This document shows, piece by piece, positions 15,633 through 23,811 of a stretch of DNA of 64,000 nucleotides (within the stretch, counting starts at the first letter, position 1; each line of letters opens with the position of its first letter). The notes under the pieces were generated by a model. The model was not told where the DNA came from. It worked only from the letters and a program-made list of their open reading frames with translations, and ran no database searches. Origin of the DNA: Prauserella endophytica (GTDB lineage Bacteria > Actinomycetota > Actinomycetes > Mycobacteriales > Pseudonocardiaceae); the NCBI RefSeq assembly GCF_005146945.1, contig NZ_SWMS01000008.1, forward strand, positions 62,001-126,000, read 5' to 3'. Both the position numbers and the translations under genes were made by a program.

Positions 15633-17501
15633 TCACGAGCCTACGGGCCGGGGACCGCGCTGCTCGATGAGCGAGGTGATCTCGTCGGCGTTCGCCGCGC
15701 GGCCGAACAGCTCGCCGCGCCCGGCGACGATGCCGAGCTCCCGCAGCCTGTGCGCGTGCTCGACGGTGTGCACGCCCTCGGCGCCGATGCGCTTGACGCC
15801 CAGCGCCGCTGCCCGCTCGAGCAGCGCGGTGAGGTGCTTGCGGGCGGTGTCGGCCTCGGGGCCCTCCACCGCGAGCGCGTCGACGAGCGGTCCGGCCAGG
15901 ATGAGGAAGCCGACCGGCAGCTGATGCCTGTGGATCAGCTCCAGGTCGGCGCCCGCCGACACGGCGAGCGTGATCTTGACGTCCAGGTCGGCCAGCACGG
16001 CCAGTGCCTCCAGCACCTCCCCGCGCGGATCGGACAGCGCGGCGGCGTCGGTGCAGATGCGCAGCTTGTGCGGCGGCAGGCCGGTCGACTCCAGCTGGTC
16101 CCTGATGATGCCGACGAGGTTCGGGTCGATCGCGAACCGCAGCGGCAGGCGGACGCAGAGGTCGGGCGTGGCGGGGAAGGCGGCGTGCCAGGCGGCCGCG
16201 TCCGCCATCGACCGGGTGAGCAGCCACCGGCCGAGGCCCGGCGTCATGCCGGTGGTGTCGGCGAGCGGGAAGAACTCGTCGGGCCCGAGCACGCCGTGCT
16301 CGGGGTGGTTCCAGCGCAGAACCGCGTTGACGACGGCGATCTCGTCGCTGCCGTCGAGCTTGACGGTCGGCTGGTACTCCAGCTCGAACTCGCCGTTCTC
16401 CAGCGCGCCGCCGATCACGGCGCCGATGCCGTACCGGCGCCGGTCGCGGCTGTCGAGCTCCTCCTCGAAGAGCATCCACTGCGCGCGCCCGTTCTCCTTC
16501 GCGCGGTGCAGCGTGATCTCGGCGGCGCGGTGCAGGTCCTCCTGCGTGCGGCCGTGGGCGTCCTGCACGACGATCCTGACGCTGACGCTGACCCCGATGC
16601 CCTTGCCGTCCACGTAGACCGGCTCCGCGAGCTCGGCCATCGCCTCCTCGACGAGGTCGATCACGGCGGCGCTCGTGAGCGCGCCGCGCATCAGCACGGC
16701 GAAGCCGTCGCCGGAGAGGCGGGCGAGGAACACGCCGGGGCCCGTGAACGTGGCCTCGAGCTTGCGGGCGACGTGGCGCAGCACCTCGTCACCGGCGCCG
16801 GGACCGAGGCCGTCGTTGACGACCTTGAAGCCGTCGACGTCGAGATAGACGAGCGCGATCTGGTCGTCGTCGGGCGTGGCCAGCGTGGCCTCGAGCTTGT
16901 TGACGAAGCTGCGGTGGTTGGGCAGGCCGGTGAGCGGGTCCTGCACGTTCTGCTTGCGCAGCGCCTCGCGCAGCAGGCTCAGCTCGCTGACGTCCTCGAC
17001 CAGCAGCACGGGGTAGATCGTGCCGGGGGTGTCGCCGGGCAGGCCCGCGATGGTGACTTGTGTCCGCAGTGGACCGTCCTCGGCGTGCTCCAGCTCCACG
17101 GGCTCACGGTGCCGGGACTTGCGCAGCGAGCGCAGGTCCTCCAGCCCGGCGAGCACCGCCTCGGTGTCCTTGGGCGTGGCGCAGAGGTCGGTGACCGGCT
17201 TGCCTGCGAGGTCCTCGGGCCGGTGGCCCAGCAGGTGGGTGAGCGCGGGGTTGGCGTCGAGGACCTTGCCCTCCTGGTCGGCCAGCAGCACCCCGACGGG
17301 TGTGGTCGAGTACAGGTCGGCGAAGCGCTGGATCGCCGCTTCCTTGGCGGTGTCGGCCTGTGCGTAGGCTTCCTCGGCCACCGACATGAGGATGCGTTCG
17401 AGCTCGCCGGCGGACAGGGCTACCCCGTTCGTGTCGGCAAGTTGTGCCGCCCAGCGGCGGGCGATGTCCACCAACCCTGGTGTGCCACCAGGCTTCGGCA
17501 C
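15633..17501 (-). CDS. PAS-GGDEF-EAL protein with degenerate catalytic motifs
   Basis: 622-residue soluble signalling protein: an N-terminal helical region, PAS domain (~65-180, STTPVGVLLADQEGKVLDAN), GGDEF-like domain (~190-350) and EAL-like domain (~370-610). The cyclase site reads SGDGF (residues ~263-267) instead of GGDEF, and the phosphodiesterase entry motif reads NAV (near 392) instead of EAL, with YQPTVKL before it. Loss of the metal-binding Glu in both argues that it neither makes nor cuts c-di-GMP. Binding c-di-GMP or another ligand, or a scaffold role, is more likely. The GTG at 17501 is preferred to 17567 because GGAGAGG lies eight bases upstream. The peroxiredoxin gene follows two bases on. 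Confidence 0.85.
   Translation of the reverse strand: MPKPGGTPGLVDIARRWAAQLADTNGVALSAGELERILMSVAEEAYAQADTAKEAAIQRFADLYSTTPVGVLLADQEGKVLDANPALTHLLGHRPEDLAGKPVTDLCATPKDTEAVLAGLEDLRSLRKSRHREPVELEHAEDGPLRTQVTIAGLPGDTPGTIYPVLLVEDVSELSLLREALRKQNVQDPLTGLPNHRSFVNKLEATLATPDDDQIALVYLDVDGFKVVNDGLGPGAGDEVLRHVARKLEATFTGPGVFLARLSGDGFAVLMRGALTSAAVIDLVEEAMAELAEPVYVDGKGIGVSVSVRIVVQDAHGRTQEDLHRAAEITLHRAKENGRAQWMLFEEELDSRDRRRYGIGAVIGGALENGEFELEYQPTVKLDGSDEIAVVNAVLRWNHPEHGVLGPDEFFPLADTTGMTPGLGRWLLTRSMADAAAWHAAFPATPDLCVRLPLRFAIDPNLVGIIRDQLESTGLPPHKLRICTDAAALSDPRGEVLEALAVLADLDVKITLAVSAGADLELIHRHQLPVGFLILAGPLVDALAVEGPEADTARKHLTALLERAAALGVKRIGAEGVHTVEHAHRLRELGIVAGRGELFGRAANADEITSLIEQRGPRPVGS
15638..15643 (-). promoter_or_regulatory. 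Possible -10 box for leaderless peroxiredoxin transcript
   Basis: On the minus strand TAGGCT is followed by exactly seven bases and the peroxiredoxin ATG, the actinobacterial leaderless pattern. It overlaps the last codons of the GGDEF-EAL gene. Confidence 0.4.
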
Positions 17502-17672
17502 CTTGCACCTCTCCACACAAGCGTCGAAGGCCAGCTCGGTGCCGGTGTGGGCTGGCGCGCAGCGCACCCGGGCCCCGAGTCGGCCGAGAGCCTTGCAACA
17601 GCATCATGCGGCCAGCGGTGTGTCTACCGGCTGTCCGAGTGGTTCTCTTGGCTAAATGATCACTCTTCGTAG

Positions 17673-19124
17673 TCAGATGCGCTGGAGGTCGATGGGCAGT
17701 CCGTCGACCGGCACGGGCAGCGAGACGTAGTCCCAGCGGACCTGGTAGCCGCGCGGGACGCTCCACCGGTACCGGCGCAGCATCTCGTGCAGCAGCGCCT
17801 TGACCTCGTAGGTCCCGAAGTGCAGGCCGATGCACTTGTGGGCGCCGCCGCCGAAGGGCATCCACGCGAAGCGGTGGGACTTGTCCTCCCTGCGCTCGGC
17901 GTTGAACCGCTCGGGGTCGAACGTGTGCGGGTCGGTCCAATGGTTCGGGTCGAAGTGATTGACGCTGGGCGATACCCCGACGAGCGTGCCCTCGGGCAGG
18001 TAGTAGCCGAGCACCTCGGTGTCCTTGACCGTCTTGCGCGACATGCTCGGCACCGGGGCGACGAGCCGCAGAGCCTCCTTGATCACCAGGTCCAGTGTGT
18101 CCAGCCGGTCGAGCGCCTCGGTGCCGGGCAGCTCGTCGCCGAGCGCGAGCGACTCCTCGCGGGCCCGCTCCTGCCACTCCGGGTGCTTGGCGAGGTAGTA
18201 CGCGGCGGCCGTGCTCGTGATCGTTGACGTGTCGTGCGCCGCCATCATGAGGAAGATCATGTGGTTGATCACGTCGGCGTCGGTGAAGCGCTCGCCGTCG
18301 TCGGTTGTGGCGTGGCAGAGCGCGGAGAACAGGTCGGTGCCCTCGCCCGCCCGCTTGGCCGGCAGGTTGCTCGCGAAGTAACGCTCCAGCAACCGCCTGC
18401 CCCTGAGTCCCGCGCGCCAGCGGCCGCCGGGCACGGGCCGGCGGACCACGGCCGTCGCGGCGCGCACGCACGCGACGAACGCGCGGTTGATCTTGAGTGC
18501 GTCGGCGCCGCTGGGCATGTCCATGAACACGCGGGTGGCGACGTCGAGGGTCAGTTGCTTGAGCGACCAGTAGAGGCGGGGGTTCGGGGTGCTCGCCCAC
18601 GAGGCGACGCCCTCGCGCAGGGTGGGACCCATGCTCTCGACGTAGCCGACGAGACGGTCGCGGGTGAAGGCCTCCTGCATGATCCGCCGGTGGGTGTGGT
18701 GCTCGCCGAAGTCGAGCAGCATCAGGCCGCGGTTGAAGAAGCGCTCGATGAAGAAGCGCCAGCCCTCCTGGCTGAACGCCTTGTCCTTGTTGACGAGCGC
18801 GACCTGCGTGGCGTCCGGGCCGGTGAGCGACACGATGCGCCTGCCGAACGCGCCCGACCACCACACGGGCCCGTAGCGCTCGTAGCGCTGCAGGCCGTAG
18901 GGCACGCCGTAGCGCATCATGCGGACGGTGTGCCCGAGCAGCGGTGGCCCTGGGTCGCCGGGAATGGCCTTGAGCCCGCTGCCTGCGGGCGGGGCGGCGA
19001 ACTCGCTCGACGGCCACTGCCTGCGCAGCACGCGGTTGTCGACCGCGCGGGGCAGTGGCACGGCTGTGAGCGGCGGGATCCGCTCGCGAAGCGTCTCGGT
19101 CATCCTGTCGACGGCTGTCACCAT
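17673..19124 (-). CDS. Cytochrome P450
   Basis: Soluble 483-residue P450 monooxygenase. The I-helix oxygen-activation motif is AAHDTST, the K-helix ExxR is EALR, and the heme-binding loop FGGGAHKCIG carries axial Cys near residue 431. Length is on the long side for bacterial P450s, and the N-terminal segment (RRQWPSSEFAAPPAG, then PGDPGPPLLGH) resembles the CYP51/fatty-acid or sterol-type Pro-rich hinge. ATG at 19124 is chosen because GAGGAG lies nine bases upstream; the ATG at 19133 would have no spacing. Substrate is unknown. No ferredoxin gene is adjacent. The downstream GGDEF-EAL gene starts about 170 bp on. Confidence 0.93.
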   Translation of the reverse strand: MVTAVDRMTETLRERIPPLTAVPLPRAVDNRVLRRQWPSSEFAAPPAGSGLKAIPGDPGPPLLGHTVRMMRYGVPYGLQRYERYGPVWWSGAFGRRIVSLTGPDATQVALVNKDKAFSQEGWRFFIERFFNRGLMLLDFGEHHTHRRIMQEAFTRDRLVGYVESMGPTLREGVASWASTPNPRLYWSLKQLTLDVATRVFMDMPSGADALKINRAFVACVRAATAVVRRPVPGGRWRAGLRGRRLLERYFASNLPAKRAGEGTDLFSALCHATTDDGERFTDADVINHMIFLMMAAHDTSTITSTAAAYYLAKHPEWQERAREESLALGDELPGTEALDRLDTLDLVIKEALRLVAPVPSMSRKTVKDTEVLGYYLPEGTLVGVSPSVNHFDPNHWTDPHTFDPERFNAERREDKSHRFAWMPFGGGAHKCIGLHFGTYEVKALLHEMLRRYRWSVPRGYQVRWDYVSLPVPVDGLPIDLQRI

Positions 19125-19214
19125 GGCGACCATCTCCTCGTTGAGCCGGTTCCACGGTCCCGCACTATTGGCATCCTGACAAGAGCGTTCCGCCGGTCGG
19201 GTGCCAGCGCTTGC

Positions 19215-19574
19215 TCAGGTCTCGTCGTCCAGCAGCGGGCGCAGGACCTCGACGAGCTCGGTCGCGTCGTCCGCGGCACCGCACTCCAGCTCGATCTCCC
19301 GGCCGGAGGGGCCGCGCATCGTGAGGGTGACCCTGTCCAGCGCATGGTGGCGGGAGAGCCAGGTGAGCAGGGAGGTCACGAACGCGCTCGCCGTGTCACC
19401 GCAGAGCACGACCACGACGGCATCCGGAACGCCGCCCGGCTCGCCGTCCCAGTCCGGCTGCTCGCGCAGCGACACGCAGCCGTGGAACTCGTCCTCGGCA
19501 CTCATCCAGAAGGCGAGTGACCGCAGTTGCTCAGGGGAATCGGCAACACTGACGGCAACTGTTGCGGACGACAC
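19215..19574 (-). CDS. Small unknown protein, possibly EACC1-like
   Basis: 119-residue acidic protein I do not firmly recognise. The middle DAVVVVLCGDTASAFVTSLLTWLSRH is followed by VTLTMRGPSGREIELECGA, a beta-hairpin pattern like the 'effector-associated constant component' EACC1 family of actinobacterial conflict or signalling systems (x-V-T-x-x-G-P-x-G-R-x-x-E-L). No effector partner is visible beside it. GTG start at 19574 is preceded by GGGGGAGC. It lies between the P450 and flavin monooxygenase genes on the same strand, with gaps of about 90 bp on both sides. Confidence 0.6.
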   Translation of the reverse strand: MSSATVAVSVADSPEQLRSLAFWMSAEDEFHGCVSLREQPDWDGEPGGVPDAVVVVLCGDTASAFVTSLLTWLSRHHALDRVTLTMRGPSGREIELECGAADDATELVEVLRPLLDDET

Positions 19575-19665
19575 GGAAAGCTCCCCCGCGGGTGGTGGGA
19601 AAGGCGCAGGCTAACAGCGCCCCAGCGGGTGCCACCAGCACAGCGGGCCGCGTCTTTTTCAGGTC

Positions 19666-21129
19666 CTACCCGGCGGCCCCGACACGAAAGTCGGCGAGGT
19701 TCACCTTGCGGGTGCGCCTGCGGTACTCGTGCGTGCGCCCTGGCCAGTTGGACACCACGCGGCCGTGCTCGTTGCGGTACCAGCTGCTGCAGCGGGTCCA
19801 CACCGATTGCGCCAGCCGCGTCTGCACCTCCGTGTCCCACTCCTGCTCGGCCACGGGGCGCACGTCGAGGTAGCGGCCGGGATGCTCGGTCAGGATGCGC
19901 ACCGCGTCGCGGACATACCGTGCCTGGCTCTCCAGCATGTAGATGATCGAGCCGCCGCCGAGGTTGGTGTTGGGCCCGTAGATGAGGAACATGTTGGGAA
20001 AACCCGGCACGGTGATGCCCAGGTGCGCGCGGGCGCCCTCGCTCCAGACTTCGGACAGGACCCGGTCGTCCAGCCCGCTGACCTTCATCGGCGCGAGCAG
20101 CTCCAGCGCTGCGAAGCCGGTGCCGTAGATGATCACGTCCACCTCGTGCTCTACGCCGTCGGCCGTGCGCACGCCCCGCGGCGTCACCTCGATCACCTTC
20201 TCGGTCACGAGATCCACATTGGACTTGGTCAGCGCGGGGAGGTAGTCGTTGCTGAACAGCACGCGCTTGCAGCCGAGCGCGTAGTCGGGCGTGAGCTTGC
20301 GGCGCAGCTCGGGATCGGCGATCTTCTCGCGCAGGTGCTTGGTCGTCTGGCGCTCGAACAGCGGCGTGAAGAACCGCCATTTCGACAGGCACTGCTGTGC
20401 GAACTCCGCGTACAGCCAGAAGCTCAGCCGGTCCAGCGTCTGCAGAATCGGCAGGGCCCGGAAGGCCCGGTGGTGCCAGGGTTTGTAGGGGTGGTCGCGT
20501 TTGGGCAGGATGTACTGCGCCGAGCGCTGGAACACCGTGAGGTGGGCGGCGGCGGGCTGGATCTCTGGCACGAACTGGATCGCGCTCGCCCCGGTGCCGA
20601 TCACGGCGATCCGCTTGCCGGCCAGCTCGGCGTCGTGGTCCCACTCGGCTGAGTGGAACGAGGTGCCCTGGAAGTCGTCGATGCCGGGGATCGGCGGGAA
20701 GGCGGGACGCGAGAGCTGCCCGGTGGCCGGGACGAACGCCCGTGCGACGTACTCCTCTCCCGGCGCGGTGCGCACGTGCCACTCGCCGGTGCTCCGGTCG
20801 AACTCGGCGGAGGTCACCTCCTGGCCGAAGCGGATGTGCTGCAGCACGCCGAACCGGCGCGCGGTGCGCTCGAGGTAGGCGTGGATGTCGGGCTGGGCGG
20901 CGTAGCGCCGGGGCCACCGCGGGTTGCGCGCGTAGGAGTAGGAGTACAGCGGCGACGGGACGTCGCAGCCGGAGCCGGGGTAGGTGTTCTCCCGCCAGAC
21001 CCCGCCCAGGTCCTCGGCCTTCTCCAGTACGACGAAGTCGTGGAACCCGGAGCGGCGCAGCTCGATCGCCGTGGCGACACCGCCGAACCCGGCCCCGACG
21101 ATCAGCGCGGTCGTGCGGGTGGTGGTCAT
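19666..21129 (-). CDS. Flavin-containing monooxygenase (Baeyer-Villiger-like)
   Basis: 487-residue FAD/NADPH enzyme that inserts oxygen into ketones, or oxygenates a heteroatom. N-terminal FAD site GAGFGGVATAIEL, a fingerprint-like FQGTSFHSAEWDH (related to the BVMO FxGxxxHxxxW motif), the NADPH-binding GTGASAIQF and a C-terminal YGTGF are visible in order. ATG at 21129. It is divergent from the AraC regulator gene at 21203, 73 bp away, which is a natural candidate to control it. Neighbouring P450 and acyl-CoA genes suggest a terpenoid, steroid or ketone catabolic context. Confidence 0.88.
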   Translation of the reverse strand: MTTTRTTALIVGAGFGGVATAIELRRSGFHDFVVLEKAEDLGGVWRENTYPGSGCDVPSPLYSYSYARNPRWPRRYAAQPDIHAYLERTARRFGVLQHIRFGQEVTSAEFDRSTGEWHVRTAPGEEYVARAFVPATGQLSRPAFPPIPGIDDFQGTSFHSAEWDHDAELAGKRIAVIGTGASAIQFVPEIQPAAAHLTVFQRSAQYILPKRDHPYKPWHHRAFRALPILQTLDRLSFWLYAEFAQQCLSKWRFFTPLFERQTTKHLREKIADPELRRKLTPDYALGCKRVLFSNDYLPALTKSNVDLVTEKVIEVTPRGVRTADGVEHEVDVIIYGTGFAALELLAPMKVSGLDDRVLSEVWSEGARAHLGITVPGFPNMFLIYGPNTNLGGGSIIYMLESQARYVRDAVRILTEHPGRYLDVRPVAEQEWDTEVQTRLAQSVWTRCSSWYRNEHGRVVSNWPGRTHEYRRRTRKVNLADFRVGAAG

Positions 21130-21189
21130 GCGGGGAAGAGTAGGGCGGGCGTCCGGCCGGCCCCAGCGGAAGCGGGGACAAGTTGTTGA

Positions 21190-21195
21190 TATTTT
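21190..21195 (+). promoter_or_regulatory. -10 box of a probable leaderless promoter for the AraC regulator
   Basis: TATTTT is followed by seven bases and the ATG at 21203. The surrounding GTTGTTGATATTTTCGG is unusually AT-rich for this genome. Confidence 0.5.
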
Positions 21196-21202
21196 CGGAC
21201 AC

Positions 21203-22294
21203 ATGATCGGGTGGGACTTCCCGCGCGGGGTGACGAGCGCGGCGCTGCTGGCCGAGTTCGCGGGCGAGCTCGGCGTGCCCCGCGGCGAGGTGCTGCGCGG
21301 CACCGGCCTCGACGAGACGATCATCCACGACCCGCTCGCCCAGGTCGAGGCGCACCAGGAGCTGGCGGTGGTGCGCAACCTCATCCGGCGCTGTCCCGGC
21401 CGCGACGTCGCGTTGCTCGGCCTTGCCGCGGGGCAGCGCTACCACGCCACGTCGTACGGGATCTGGGGCTACGCCGTCACGAGCAGCCGCACGGTGCGCG
21501 ACGCGGTGGAGCTCGCCCTGCGCTACATCGAGCTGACCTACGTGTTCTGCGTGCCCGAGCTGCGGGTCGACGGTGAGTCCGCGCATCTGCACTGCCGCGA
21601 CGACGACGTGCCCGCCGACGTCCGGTCGTTCCTGCTGGCCAGGGACATCGCCGCGATCTTCACCCTCGTGAAGGAACAGGTCGGCGCGCCGTTGCGGGCC
21701 CACCGGGTCGCGCTCCGGCTGGCGGAACCGCCCGACGCCGGGCCGTACCGCGCGCTGCTGGGCTTGGAGCCGGAGTTCGGGCACGACCACACGCGTGTGT
21801 CGTTCGGCCGGGCGCTGCTCGACCAGCCGATGCCGCAGGCCAACGAGCACACGGCGGCGCTGTGCGAGCGCCAGTGCAGGGAGCTACTCGCCCGCCGCCG
21901 CGCGCGCACGGGTGTCGCCCGGCTGGTGCGTGACCGGTTGCTCGCCGTCGACGGACTGCGGGCCGACATGGAGCAGGTGGCCGCCGCGCTCGCGATGACC
22001 GTGCGCACGCTGCGGCGCAAACTCGCCGCCGAGGGCACGACGTACCGCGCGCTACTCGACGAGGTGCGCGAGGCCTACGCCGAGGAGCTGCTGGCGACGC
22101 AGGTACTGTCGGTGGAGCAGATCGCCTACCGGCTCGGCTACAGCGAGGCGTCGAGCTTCATCCACGCGTTCACCCGCTGGAAGGGTGTGAGCCCCAGGGA
22201 GTTCAGGCGCCGAAACGGATCCGGAAGTCGCCCAGGTGCGCACTCACCAGCGGACGGCGGCCCGCCAGGTAGCCCAGCGGGCCGTTCGGATTGA
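21203..22294 (+). CDS. AraC-family transcriptional regulator
   Basis: 363-residue regulator with an N-terminal Arabinose_bd-type ligand domain (PF12625-like, residues ~15-200, including RYHATSYGIWGYAVTSS) and a C-terminal double HTH (residues ~240-335): QVAAALAMTVRTLRRKLAAEG and EQIAYRLGYSEASSFIHAFTRWKG. The ATG sits seven bases after a TATTTT -10 hexamer. It is divergent from the flavin monooxygenase and convergent with the ADC-like gene. After the normal family end (PREFRRRNG) a Gly/Pro/Ser-rich tail of about 25 residues runs 92 bp into the convergent gene, so a stop codon was probably lost or the tail is tolerated. Confidence 0.88.
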   Translation: MIGWDFPRGVTSAALLAEFAGELGVPRGEVLRGTGLDETIIHDPLAQVEAHQELAVVRNLIRRCPGRDVALLGLAAGQRYHATSYGIWGYAVTSSRTVRDAVELALRYIELTYVFCVPELRVDGESAHLHCRDDDVPADVRSFLLARDIAAIFTLVKEQVGAPLRAHRVALRLAEPPDAGPYRALLGLEPEFGHDHTRVSFGRALLDQPMPQANEHTAALCERQCRELLARRRARTGVARLVRDRLLAVDGLRADMEQVAAALAMTVRTLRRKLAAEGTTYRALLDEVREAYAEELLATQVLSVEQIAYRLGYSEASSFIHAFTRWKGVSPREFRRRNGSGSRPGAHSPADGGPPGSPAGRSD

Positions 22295-22814
22295 TGTTCC
22301 AGCCCGCCGAGGCCGCGTGCGGGCGGCCCTTCGAGCGGACGTCGCTCACGAGCGCCCTGCCGCCGACCTCCTGGGCGATCCCGAAGTTCGCGGGCAGGCG
22401 CACGGGAGGGCCCGGCCTCGGCGAGAACGCCGCCGTGGCGATCCAGTCGCCGCCGGTGCTCGCCGACGCGGTGAACCCCCTGCCGTAGGAGAACTCCAGC
22501 GTCGCCAGGTCCTTCGGGATGCCCCACAGCTCCCGGCCGCCCCTGAGCGACACCTCGCTGTCGACCCAGATCTCGGTGATGCTGCCCGTGGCCCGCAGTC
22601 CGTTGCGAACGGCCACAGTGGACAGCAGCTCGCGATAGGAAAGCTCGCCGGGTGGCTGGTAGTCGATCCACGCGGTGAACACCACGGTCCTGCCCGCGAC
22701 CGTGATCGGGTCGACAACGCCGGGCACCCGGGGCAGGTCGGCCAGCGGCACCGCCCACACCGAAAGGTAGGCGTTGCCCGCGAGGTTCCACGGCTCGGGC
22801 GGGTACTCCGGCAT
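22203..22814 (-). CDS. Acetoacetate decarboxylase-like protein
   Basis: 203-residue protein of the acetoacetate decarboxylase superfamily. The Schiff-base region reads RELWGIPKDLATLEF: the proline-lysine is kept, but the second lysine of the classical PKK motif is aspartate, so the pKa-tuning residue of true decarboxylases is missing and the reaction may be an aldol or hydratase-type one. The ATG is one base from the stop of the enoyl-CoA hydratase gene on the same strand, so the two are co-transcribed. Its 3' end overlaps the AraC gene on the other strand. Substrate is unknown; a keto acid from the adjacent acyl-CoA pathway is a guess. Confidence 0.78.
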   Translation of the reverse strand: MPEYPPEPWNLAGNAYLSVWAVPLADLPRVPGVVDPITVAGRTVVFTAWIDYQPPGELSYRELLSTVAVRNGLRATGSITEIWVDSEVSLRGGRELWGIPKDLATLEFSYGRGFTASASTGGDWIATAAFSPRPGPPVRLPANFGIAQEVGGRALVSDVRSKGRPHAASAGWNINPNGPLGYLAGRRPLVSAHLGDFRIRFGA

Positions 22815-22815
22815 G

Positions 22816-23667
22816 TCAGTTCTCCTGGCGCCAGGGCAGGAAGTCCGGTTGGTCCGCCCCGGCGCGCAGACGGAACTCCGGTGGCCGTTTCTGCAGGAAG
22901 GACAGTACGCCCTCGACGGCGTCGGGGTTACTGGTGATGCTGCCGATGAGCTTGGAGTCGAGCTCGTGCACCGGCAGCGGTGAGTCCATTCCGGACATCC
23001 GGTACAGCAGCTGCCGGGTGACCGCGACCGAGACCGGTGCGGTGCTGGCGACGAGCTCGGCCGCGAGCGCGTACGCCGCGTCGAGCAGCTCGCCCGGCTC
23101 GTGCAGGCTGTGCACCAGCCCCGCGGTGTGCGCCTCCTCGGCGCCGAACACCCGGCCGCTGACCATCCAGTCGACGGCCCGGCCGAGGCCGACGAGCCGG
23201 GGCAGGTACCACGCCGACGCGCCCTCGGGGTAGATGCCCCTGCGGGTGAAGACGAACCCGAAGCGGGCGTCGGTAGCGGCGAGCCGGTAGTCGGCGGAGA
23301 GCGTGATGGTGATGCCGCCGCCGATCGCGGCGCCGTGGATCGCCGCGATCACTGGCTTGTCCATCGCGAAGATCCGTTTCGAGCAGCGGCCCGCAGGCTC
23401 CTGCCACTCCGGTCCCGGCCCGGTCTCGGCGTCGAAGTCGAAGCCGCCCTGCGACAGGTCGGCGCCGACGCAGAAGTCCTTGCCCTCGCCGGTGAGCACG
23501 ACGACGCGCACCTCCTCGTCGGCGTCGGCCCGGTCGAGCGCGGCGGCCAGCTCGTCGGCCATGCGCACGGTGTAGCCGTTGCGCGCCTGCGGCCGGTTCA
23601 GTGCGACCGTGGCGATCCGGTCGGCGACCCGGTACGTGATCTCGGTGTACTCGCTGTCGTCACCCAC
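22816..23667 (-). CDS. Enoyl-CoA hydratase/isomerase family protein
   Basis: 283-residue crotonase-fold enzyme, hydrating or isomerising an enoyl-CoA. The CoA-binding and oxyanion segments are GKDFCVGADLS and IAAIHGAAIGGGITITLSAD; the later RRGIYPEGASAWYLPRLVG holds the usual catalytic-glutamate position (PEG). GTG at 23667 has AGGAGA upstream. It heads a two-gene minus-strand unit with the ADC-like gene and is divergent from the nine-gene plus-strand operon across a 144-bp region that contains a 13-bp palindrome. It likely supplies the hydration step for that operon's pathway. Confidence 0.9.
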   Translation of the reverse strand: MGDDSEYTEITYRVADRIATVALNRPQARNGYTVRMADELAAALDRADADEEVRVVVLTGEGKDFCVGADLSQGGFDFDAETGPGPEWQEPAGRCSKRIFAMDKPVIAAIHGAAIGGGITITLSADYRLAATDARFGFVFTRRGIYPEGASAWYLPRLVGLGRAVDWMVSGRVFGAEEAHTAGLVHSLHEPGELLDAAYALAAELVASTAPVSVAVTRQLLYRMSGMDSPLPVHELDSKLIGSITSNPDAVEGVLSFLQKRPPEFRLRAGADQPDFLPWRQEN

Positions 23668-23719
23668 GAAGGTCTCCTGGCGTCGTCGTTGAGACGACCG
23701 TATTGCACGCCGACCTTAC

Positions 23720-23732
23720 TGGCAACTTGCCA
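23720..23732. promoter_or_regulatory. Palindromic operator candidate between divergent catabolic operons
   Basis: TGGCAACTTGCCA is a perfect 6+1+6 palindrome in a locally AT-rich patch midway between the divergent enoyl-CoA hydratase (23667) and TIGR03084 (23812) starts. Its size suits a homodimeric regulator such as the TetR protein encoded at the end of the plus-strand operon. Confidence 0.5.
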
Positions 23733-23811
23733 ACAAGAAAACAATCACGCGTGCTTGATTTCCGCTCCGGCCGGTGCCACTCTGGCCGCAGACAGCTCGA
23801 GGAGGTGCTGC

